A stretch of DNA of 13,536 nucleotides, taken from positions 1-13,536 of the forward strand of contig JAZPZS010000184.1 of NCBI GenBank assembly GCA_045544835.1, given 5' to 3'. The notes beneath the pieces are model-generated. The model had not been told where the DNA came from, ran no database searches, and saw only the letters and a program-made list of their open reading frames with translations. Source of the stretch: UBA1189 sp045544835 (GTDB lineage Bacteria; Bacteroidota; Bacteroidia; Bacteroidales; Bacteroidaceae). A program made the position numbers and the translations under genes. Below are positions 7,043 through 13,536 of the stretch, one piece after another. The stretch's first letter is position 1, and every line of letters starts with the position of its first letter.

Positions 7043-9880
7043 ATGGAATACAATTTCAGAGACATCGAGAAGAAATGGCAGCAGCGATGGGTAGCCAATC
7101 AGACTTATCGCGTGACCGAGGACCCGGAGAAGAAGAAGTTTTACGTGCTCAACATGTTCCCTTACCCCTCGGGGGCGGGACTTCATGTGGGCCATCCGCT
7201 GGGCTACATCGCCTCGGACATCTATGCCCGCTACAAGCGCTCGCAGGGCTACAACGTGCTCAATCCCATGGGTTACGATGCCTATGGACTCCCTGCCGAG
7301 CAGTATGCCATACAGACGGGGCAGCACCCCGCCATCACCACCGTGCAGAACATTGCCCGCTACCGTGAGCAGCTGGACAAGATCGGTTTCTCTTTCGATT
7401 GGAACCGCGAGATACGCACCTGCGACCCCGAATACTATCACTGGACACAGTGGGCCTTCATCCGCATGTTCGGCTCCTACTACGACAATGCCCAGGGCAA
7501 GGCCATGTCTATCGAGGAGCTGGTAGCCCACTTTGAGCAGAACGGCTCGGAGGGTATCGACGCGGCCTGCTCGGAGAACCTGGAGTTCACCGCTGCCGAG
7601 TGGAAGGCCATGAGCGAAAAGGAGCAGCAGGAGGTGCTGATGAACTACCGCATCGCTTACCTGGGCGAGACGATGGTGAACTGGTGCCCCAAGCTGGGTA
7701 CCGTACTGGCCAACGATGAGGTGGTAGACGGCGTATCGGAGCGTGGCGGATACCCCGTGGTGCAGAAGAAGATGCGCCAATGGTGCTTGCGCGTATCGGC
7801 GTACGCAGGCCGATTGCTCGAAGGGCTCGACCGCATCGACTGGACCGACTCGCTCAAAGAGACGCAGCGCAACTGGATAGGCCGCAGCGAGGGTGCTGAG
7901 CTCACCTTCAAGGTGAAGGACAGCGATGTGGAGTTTGTCATCTTCACCACCCGTGCCGACACGGTGTTTGGCGTCACCTTCATGGTGCTGGCCCCCGAGA
8001 GCGAATTAGTGCCTACCCTCACCACGCCCGAGCAGAAGGAGGCCGTGGAAGCTTACCTCGACGCCACCAAGAAGCGCACCGAGCGCGAGCGCATCGCTGA
8101 CCGCCGCGTGACGGGTGTGTGGAGCGGTTCGTATGCCATCAACCCCCTCACCGGAGAGAGCATCCCCGTATGGATCTCCGACTATGTACTCGCAGGCTAC
8201 GGCACAGGAGCCATCATGGCAGTGCCTGCCCACGACAGCCGCGACTATGCCTTTGCCAAGCATTTCGGCCTCGAGATACGTCCGCTCATCGAGGGTGCCG
8301 ACGTATCGGAAGAGAGCTTCGATGCCAAAGAGGGTATCATGATGAACTCACCCCGCCCCGAGCAGAAGGGCGAGTGTGACCTCGTGCTCAACGGCCTGAC
8401 CGTGAAGGAGGCCATCGCACGCACCAAGGAATATATCAAGGAGAAGGGCCTCGGCCACGTGAAGGTGAACTACCGCCTGCGCGATGCCATCTTCAGCCGC
8501 CAGCGCTACTGGGGCGAGCCGTTCCCCGTATACTATAAGGAGGGCATGCCCTACATGGTGCCCGAGAGCTGTCTGCCCATCGAGCTGCCCGAGGTAGCCA
8601 AGTTCCTCCCCACAGAGAGCGGCGAGCCTCCATTGGGGCACGCTACCGTATGGGCTTGGGACACGGTGAACAACTGCGTGGTGGAGAATGCGAAGGTCGA
8701 CAACGTCACCATCTTCCCCCTCGAACTGAACACCATGCCCGGCTTTGCAGGCTCATCGGCCTACTACCTGCGCTATATGGACCCCCGCAACCACGAAGCT
8801 CTCGTGGATGACAAGGTGGGCGAGTACTGGCAGAACGTGGATCTCTACGTGGGTGGTAGCGAACATGCTACGGGTCACCTCATCTACTCGCGTTTCTGGA
8901 ACAAGTTCCTCTACGACCTCGGCTACAGCAAGAACGACGAACCCTTCCAGAAGCTCATCAACCAGGGTATGATACAGGGCCGAAGCAATTTCGTATACCG
9001 CATCAAGGATACCAACACCTTCGTGTCGCTGAACCTGAAGAAGGACTACGACGTGACTCCCATCCATGTAGACGTGAACATCGTATCCAACGATGTCTTG
9101 GATATCGAGGCCTTCAAGGCTTGGCGTCCCGAGTATAACGATGCCGAGTTCATCCTCGAAGATGGCAAGTACATCTGCGGCTGGGCTGTGGAGAAGATGT
9201 CAAAGTCGATGTTCAACGTCGTCAACCCCGACATGATTGTAGAGAAGTACGGTGCCGATACCCTGCGCATGTACGAGATGTTCCTCGGCCCCGTAGAGCA
9301 GTCTAAGCCTTGGGATACCAACGGTATCGACGGTTGCCACCGCTTCCTCAAGAAGTTCTGGGCACTCTTCTACGGCCGTAACGGCGAACTGCTCGTGACC
9401 GATGAGGCCCCCACCAAGGAGGAGCTAAAGTCGCTGCACAAACTCATCAAGAAGGTGACTGGCGACATCGAGGCCTTCTCGTACAACACCTCCATCAGCG
9501 CCTTCATGATTTGCGTGAACGAGCTCTCGTCGCTCAAGTGTGCCAAGAGGGAGATCCTGATGCCGCTCGTCGTGGCACTCGCCCCCTTCGCCCCCCACGT
9601 ATGTGAGGAGCTGCACGAGCTGCTTGGAGGCGAAGGCTCCGTATGTGATGCCCAGTGGCCTGCATGGAACGAGGAGTACCTCAAGGAGGACAGCGTAACC
9701 TACTCCATCTCCTTCAACGGCAAGACCCGCTTCACCATCGACCTCGCGGCCGATATGGACAACGCCACCATCGAGCAGACCGTACTCGCCAACGAGAATA
9801 CACAAAAGTACATCGACGGAAAGACCATACGCAAGGTCATCGTCGTGCCGAAGAAGATTGTGAATATCGTAATATCATAA
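7043..9880 (+). CDS. leuS: Leucyl-tRNA synthetase
   Basis: This 945-residue class I aminoacyl-tRNA synthetase attaches leucine to tRNA-Leu in the cytoplasm. The HIGH-type motif is HVGH (residues 48-51) within MFPYPSGAGLHVGHPLGY-like sequence, and the KMSKS loop is residues 718-722. The CP1 editing domain is intact: Thr302-Thr303-Arg304 and Thr307 in TTRADTVFGVTF, and Asp398 in AVPAHDSRDYAF, correspond to the residues that clear mischarged tRNA. The region NWCPKLGTVLANDEVVDG is followed by VSERGG, where E. coli LeuRS has further Cys ligands, so the zinc site appears lost. The protein is about 85 residues longer than the E. coli enzyme (about 860), with extra sequence near residues 155-200 and before the KMSKS loop. 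The ATG at 7043 is followed at once by the conserved YNFRDIEKKWQ start. The gene is probably transcribed alone or with yitT. Confidence 0.98.
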   Translation: MEYNFRDIEKKWQQRWVANQTYRVTEDPEKKKFYVLNMFPYPSGAGLHVGHPLGYIASDIYARYKRSQGYNVLNPMGYDAYGLPAEQYAIQTGQHPAITTVQNIARYREQLDKIGFSFDWNREIRTCDPEYYHWTQWAFIRMFGSYYDNAQGKAMSIEELVAHFEQNGSEGIDAACSENLEFTAAEWKAMSEKEQQEVLMNYRIAYLGETMVNWCPKLGTVLANDEVVDGVSERGGYPVVQKKMRQWCLRVSAYAGRLLEGLDRIDWTDSLKETQRNWIGRSEGAELTFKVKDSDVEFVIFTTRADTVFGVTFMVLAPESELVPTLTTPEQKEAVEAYLDATKKRTERERIADRRVTGVWSGSYAINPLTGESIPVWISDYVLAGYGTGAIMAVPAHDSRDYAFAKHFGLEIRPLIEGADVSEESFDAKEGIMMNSPRPEQKGECDLVLNGLTVKEAIARTKEYIKEKGLGHVKVNYRLRDAIFSRQRYWGEPFPVYYKEGMPYMVPESCLPIELPEVAKFLPTESGEPPLGHATVWAWDTVNNCVVENAKVDNVTIFPLELNTMPGFAGSSAYYLRYMDPRNHEALVDDKVGEYWQNVDLYVGGSEHATGHLIYSRFWNKFLYDLGYSKNDEPFQKLINQGMIQGRSNFVYRIKDTNTFVSLNLKKDYDVTPIHVDVNIVSNDVLDIEAFKAWRPEYNDAEFILEDGKYICGWAVEKMSKSMFNVVNPDMIVEKYGADTLRMYEMFLGPVEQSKPWDTNGIDGCHRFLKKFWALFYGRNGELLVTDEAPTKEELKSLHKLIKKVTGDIEAFSYNTSISAFMICVNELSSLKCAKREILMPLVVALAPFAPHVCEELHELLGGEGSVCDAQWPAWNEEYLKEDSVTYSISFNGKTRFTIDLAADMDNATIEQTVLANENTQKYIDGKTIRKVIVVPKKIVNIVIS

Positions 9881-9893
9881 AAAGTAGTTACAT

Positions 9894-9987
9894 GAGTCAG
9901 GGGTAGAGAAGTTCAGGCGATAGTCTTGACTGACGAAAACGAAAACCAGCGTACAGACATTTGTCTGAACTCCTATACTCCTGACTC
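9894..9987. repeat. Long imperfect inverted repeat with ACTCCT units
   Basis: The 134-base spacer between leuS and the YitT gene contains two 23-base arms, 9894-9916 and 9965-9987, that are reverse complements at 20 of 23 positions. Weaker complementarity continues inward (about 8 of 14). The right arm and the bases after it contain ACTCCT three times and then ACTCCC, starting at 9969, 9977, 9983 and 9991. A second palindrome, CAGACA-TT-TGTCTG, lies at 9954-9967 and overlaps the right arm. There is no T-run after the stem, so it is not a standard intrinsic terminator. It could be a REP- or MITE-like element or an RNA structure in the leuS-yitT transcript. Confidence 0.65.
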
Positions 9988-10014
9988 CTGCACTCCCAAT
10001 AAAAAATAATCGCC

Positions 10015-10920
10015 ATGCAAACATTCCTTTTAGACAGGCACAAACTGATGCGCGAGGTAAAAGACTACCTTGCCATCGCTCTCGGATTGTTCATCTACTC
10101 ATTGGGATGGAGTTGCTTCATGCTTCCCTATCAGATAACCATGGGTGGAGTCACTGGTATCTCTGCTATCGTCTACTATGCCACTGGCATTGATATGCAG
10201 GTAACCTACTTGATTATTAATGGTATATTGCTTGTATTTGCCCTCTATCTTTTAGGTTGGAAGTTCTGTGTCAAGACCATCTATGCCGTAGGTATGCTCA
10301 CGGTGATGTTGGATGTTACTCAAAAATGGTTCATGGATGACAATGGACAATTCATGCAGCTTCTCGGTCCTGGGCAGGATTTCATGGCCTGCGTGTTAGG
10401 TGCTATAGCTGCAGGTATTGGCGTCGGTCTTGCCTTCACGCATAACGGAAGTACTGGCGGTATGGATATCGTCAATGCCATCATCAACAAGTACCGCAAC
10501 ATCAGTTTCGGCCGTGCTACGATGATTTCGGATATTCTCATTATTAGCAGCTGCTACTTCGTCTTCCAAGACTGGCGCCGTGTGATGTTCGGCTTCGTGG
10601 CACTCGTCATCATGAGCGTGTCGCTCGACTACTATATCAATAGCACACGCCGTTCGGTGCAGTTCCTCATCTTCTCCAATAAATATGAGGAGATTGCCGA
10701 CTACATTAACTCGAAGCTGCATCGTGGTGTCACTGTACTTGATGGTATGGGATGGTACAGCAAGCAACCACGTAAGGTACTCGTAGTGCTTGCACGCCGG
10801 CAAGATGCCGTTAACCTCTTCCGCATCATCCACGATATCGACCCCAATGCCTTCGTCTCGCAGAGTAATGTCACTGGCGTCTATGGTGAAGGTTTCGAGA
10901 AGATGAAGGTAGTGAAGTAG
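10015..10920 (+). CDS. YitT family membrane protein (DUF161-type membrane part plus DUF2179)
   Basis: A 301-residue inner-membrane protein. Hydrophobic segments lie at about residues 19-39, 45-58, 62-82, 88-101, 123-141, 169-184 and 189-207, of which five or six probably cross the membrane. Conserved glycine-rich stretches GGVTGISAI (44-52) and HNGSTGGMDIV (143-153) are typical of the YitT family. The soluble C-terminal domain, about residues 215-295, is DUF2179: FSNKYEEIADYI, RGVTVLDGMGWYS (237-249) and the DPNAFVSQSNVTGVYGEGF end. The family is widespread and its transport or sensing role is not established. The ATG at 10015 precedes a short basic N-terminus; Met12 is a possible later start. 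It lies 134 bases after leuS, separated by the inverted repeat at 9894-9987, and 67 bases before the GH2-like gene. Confidence 0.92.
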   Translation: MQTFLLDRHKLMREVKDYLAIALGLFIYSLGWSCFMLPYQITMGGVTGISAIVYYATGIDMQVTYLIINGILLVFALYLLGWKFCVKTIYAVGMLTVMLDVTQKWFMDDNGQFMQLLGPGQDFMACVLGAIAAGIGVGLAFTHNGSTGGMDIVNAIINKYRNISFGRATMISDILIISSCYFVFQDWRRVMFGFVALVIMSVSLDYYINSTRRSVQFLIFSNKYEEIADYINSKLHRGVTVLDGMGWYSKQPRKVLVVLARRQDAVNLFRIIHDIDPNAFVSQSNVTGVYGEGFEKMKVVK

Positions 10921-10987
10921 GGTAGAGGAAAACTACCTATAGCGGGGATAATCTAATCAAGAATAACACACATATAGCTTGCATCTT

Positions 10988-13536
10988 ATGAAAAGGATAC
11001 TTCTTTTATGTTCCATCATTCTAAGTCTTTCGGCCTGTACTCCTGATGAAGAGCGTATCGACCTGAGTGGTGTTTGGCAGTTCGCCCTTGACAGGGAGGG
11101 ATTGGTGAAACCTGGCGATGCGATGAGTGATACGATCGTGCTTCCGGGCACTACCGATATCAACCGTAAGGGAGATGCTATAGTGTGGAAGGGTGAGACT
11201 ACCCATCTCTCGCGTCCATACTCCTATAAGGGACGGGCGTGGTATCGCCGCACGGTGACCATCCCCGAAAAGTGGGCGGGCGAGAATGTCTACTTGACAC
11301 TGGAGCGTACCAAGCCTTCTGAGGTGTATGTGGATGGCGTACTGGTAGGCTCGGCCAATAACATCTCTACTCCCCAACGATTTGACCTCACGGCTGCGCT
11401 CACTCCCGGCGTGCATGAGCTGGCCATCATGGTCGACAATGGCAGTGGAGTGCCCTGGCAGGTATATGACAGCAGTCATGCCTATACAGAGAATACGCAG
11501 ACAAACTGGAACGGCATCATCGGAGAGATTGCCCTCACTACCTCACTGCCCGAGAAGGAGGCGATTCCCGTGCACCCGGCTTTCAAGGACTTCCACATCG
11601 AGGGACAGCAGTTCTTTGCGGGTGGTCATCCCATCTACCTTCGTGGTAGACACGATGCGTGTGTATGGCCTCTGACAGGTCATGTGGCTATGGATGTGGA
11701 CTCGTGGCGACACTATTTCAAAGTGTGCGAGGAGTATGGGCTCAATCACGTGCGTTTCCATTCGTGGTGCCCTCCCGAGGCGGCTTTTGTGGCAGCCGAT
11801 GAGTATGGCATCTACCTACAGCCCGAACTTCCCTTCTGGGGCGACGTCAATCCCAAGGATACGGTGCTGATGGATTTTCTCATGGCCGAGGGCGAGGCTA
11901 TCATGCGTGAGTATGCCCATCATCCCTCGTTCCGCATGTTTGCGCTGGGCAACGAATTGCGTGGCAGCATCCCCAAGATGACGGAGTTTATCGAGCACTT
12001 CCGCGCGATGGCTCCCGATAAGATATACACGCTCAGCTCCAACTACTATCTGGGCTATCAGGGTGTGAAGCCCGGTATGGACTTCTTCGTCACCTGCCGT
12101 GTAGGCGGTGAGGGATGGGGCAACTACGGCACCCATACACGCGGCTCATTCTCCTTTGCCGATGCCGCCGACGGAGGTATGATCAATCATTTTTATCCCA
12201 ACACGCGGATGAACTTTGAAGAGGGATGTTCGCTTGCCGAGGTGCCCATCATCTCGCATGAGACGGCCCAGTTTCAGACCTACCCCAACTACGACGAGAT
12301 AGCCAAATACACGGGCGCGCTCTATCCTTATAATATGGAGATCTTCCGCGACCGACTGGAGAAGGCGGGCATGGCCGACCAGGCCAAGGCTTTCCACCAG
12401 GCCAGCGGTCAGTGGTCGCTACGCCTCTACAAGCAGGACATCGAGATGGACCTGCGCACACCGAATATGGCAGGATTCCAGCTGCTCGACCTTCAGGACT
12501 ATCCCGGGCAGGGTAGTGCGTATGTAGGTATTCTCGATGCTTTCCTCGATACCAAGGGCATGTGTACTGCTGAGGAATGGCGCGGATTCTGCGCTCCTGT
12601 GGTGCCCCTGCTCATTGCCGATAAGTTCTGCTACACCAACGAGGAGGTGCTGCATGCCGACGTCCAGATTGCCAACTATGGCGAGGAGAGTCTGAAGGGA
12701 AAGATCGTGACCTGGAGCCTTGGCGAAAAGAGCGGCGCTATCGTGGTGCCTACCGATGAGTTTGGGCTCATCGATGCTGGTGTGCTCGACATACCCTTGG
12801 CTGACTACCAGCAGGCCACTCAGCTGAAGCTGACACTGCAGGTCGAGGGGAATAAGGAGTGCAACACGTATGACATCTGGGTATATCCTGCAAAGAACGA
12901 TCTCGAAAAGCTGAAGGAGAAGGTTGTCATCACCCGCACCTTGACGGCCGATGTTGCCCGCCGCCTCGAGAGTGGCGAGTCGGTACTGCTCATGCCCGAT
13001 GCCTCGGAGCAAACCGTGGGTGGACTCTTCCAAACCGACTATTGGAACTACCGTATGTTTAAGACCATCTCGGAGAGCAACAATCGCCACGTGTCACCCG
13101 GCACATTGGGCATCCTCACCGATCCTGCGCACCTCCTCTTTGCCAGCTTCCCCACCGAGATGCATACCAACTGGCAATGGTTCCCCGTGGTCAAGGCAAG
13201 CCACCCTTTCAAGTTGGACAATACGGCTGCCGACTACCGTCCCATCGTGCAGGTCATCGACAATATCGAGCGCAACCACAAGCTGGGCCTCGTGTTTGAG
13301 TTTGCCGTGGGCAAGGGCAAGCTGCTCGTGGTGATGAGCGACCTGGAGAAGGCTGCAGGGTATCCCGAGGGTGAGCAGTTCTACCTGAGCGTACTCCGCT
13401 ACATGACCTCGCAGCACTTTGCTCCGAAGACCGCTATCACCGTGGCCGACTTCCATCGCCTGATGACGACTCCCGTGGTGGCAGGCGAGATAGGCAAACT
13501 CAACAATATATCACCCTATAAGGCTGAAGACTATAA
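10988..13536 (+). CDS. GH2-like lipoprotein glycosidase, 3' end cut off by the window
   Basis: An uninterrupted frame of 849 codons runs to the window end, where the last two bases (AA) begin an AAN codon, so no stop is reached. The signal peptide ends in lipobox LSAC with Cys17 followed by the acidic TPDEE, suggesting a surface lipoprotein. The sugar-binding beta-sandwich (about residues 25-190, including GRAWYRRTVTIPEKW) is followed by an Ig-like stretch and a TIM barrel that has RGRHDACVWPLTGH, RFHSWCPPEAAF (His258) and QPELPFWG. Glu323 in ALGNELRG is the likely acid/base and Glu425 in ISHETAQF the likely nucleophile, as in clan GH-A family 2. After about residue 520 come a beta-domain and a C-terminal domain with NWQWFP (728-733) and RPIVQVIDN, seen in many Bacteroidota GH2-like enzymes. 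The substrate is unknown; it could be a beta-galactosidase, a glucuronidase or another exo-glycosidase. Confidence 0.88.
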   Translation, partial: MKRILLLCSIILSLSACTPDEERIDLSGVWQFALDREGLVKPGDAMSDTIVLPGTTDINRKGDAIVWKGETTHLSRPYSYKGRAWYRRTVTIPEKWAGENVYLTLERTKPSEVYVDGVLVGSANNISTPQRFDLTAALTPGVHELAIMVDNGSGVPWQVYDSSHAYTENTQTNWNGIIGEIALTTSLPEKEAIPVHPAFKDFHIEGQQFFAGGHPIYLRGRHDACVWPLTGHVAMDVDSWRHYFKVCEEYGLNHVRFHSWCPPEAAFVAADEYGIYLQPELPFWGDVNPKDTVLMDFLMAEGEAIMREYAHHPSFRMFALGNELRGSIPKMTEFIEHFRAMAPDKIYTLSSNYYLGYQGVKPGMDFFVTCRVGGEGWGNYGTHTRGSFSFADAADGGMINHFYPNTRMNFEEGCSLAEVPIISHETAQFQTYPNYDEIAKYTGALYPYNMEIFRDRLEKAGMADQAKAFHQASGQWSLRLYKQDIEMDLRTPNMAGFQLLDLQDYPGQGSAYVGILDAFLDTKGMCTAEEWRGFCAPVVPLLIADKFCYTNEEVLHADVQIANYGEESLKGKIVTWSLGEKSGAIVVPTDEFGLIDAGVLDIPLADYQQATQLKLTLQVEGNKECNTYDIWVYPAKNDLEKLKEKVVITRTLTADVARRLESGESVLLMPDASEQTVGGLFQTDYWNYRMFKTISESNNRHVSPGTLGILTDPAHLLFASFPTEMHTNWQWFPVVKASHPFKLDNTAADYRPIVQVIDNIERNHKLGLVFEFAVGKGKLLVVMSDLEKAAGYPEGEQFYLSVLRYMTSQHFAPKTAITVADFHRLMTTPVVAGEIGKLNNISPYKAEDY

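Noticed and set aside
10918..10940. Hairpin after the YitT stop (GGTAG/CTACC around a 7-base loop) as a terminator
   Set aside because: The stem is only five pairs and no T-run follows, so termination is not supported.
13522..13536. TAA at the very end as the stop codon of the GH2-like gene
   Set aside because: It is out of frame: from the ATG at 10988 the last complete codon is TAT and the final AA starts an AAN codon, so the gene continues past the window.
4524..13536. The two glycosidases as parts of one polysaccharide utilisation locus
   Set aside because: They are about 4.7 kb apart, separated by a strong terminator, an oppositely oriented gene, leuS and a YitT gene, with no SusC, SusD or regulator present.

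Overview
The window comes from a member of the Bacteroidota, most likely a gut Bacteroidales (Bacteroides/Prevotella-like). The evidence is that coding DNA is GC-rich and C/G-ending in third positions while spacers are very AT-rich, start codons mostly lack Shine-Dalgarno sequences, several spacers carry TAnnTTTG-type -7 elements, and the gene content includes families typical of this phylum (a DUF4595-like lipoprotein, DUF2851, a GH123/DUF4091 enzyme, a PepSY-like periplasmic protein, a YitT/DUF2179 membrane protein and a GH2 lipoprotein). There are no RNA genes, transposases, integrases or CRISPR arrays.

Layout. Positions 1-207 are an AT-rich spacer with a possible leftward promoter. A patatin/YjjU-type phospholipase (208-1047) follows. 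A well-formed promoter (1201-1231) then precedes a lipoprotein of unknown function (1255-2073), with dusB, a tRNA-dihydrouridine synthase, 43 bases behind it (2117-3097). A 102-base spacer with inverted repeats leads to a DUF2851 protein (3200-4513), followed after only 10 bases by a secreted GH123-like glycosidase (4524-6293). A strong two-way terminator (6309-6355) separates this rightward block from a leftward gene for a small PepSY-like periplasmic protein (6382-6816). That gene diverges from leuS, the leucyl-tRNA synthetase (7043-9880). The leuS-yitT spacer holds a long inverted repeat with ACTCCT units (9894-9987). A YitT-family membrane protein (10015-10920) and a large GH2-like lipoprotein glycosidase (10988 to the window end, cut off at the 3' side) complete the window.

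How the genes relate. Most are independent: tRNA modification, tRNA charging, lipid or ester hydrolysis and a membrane protein are interspersed with envelope proteins. The two glycosidases suggest glycan breakdown, but neither sits beside SusC/SusD, a sulfatase or a regulator in this window, so they are orphan enzymes rather than part of a recognisable polysaccharide utilisation locus.

I do not see a convincing new multi-gene system. The items most worth a second look are the leuS-yitT inverted repeat, the DUF2851 protein with a nuclease-like residue pattern and a Cys cluster, and a half-terminator sequence that occurs twice.
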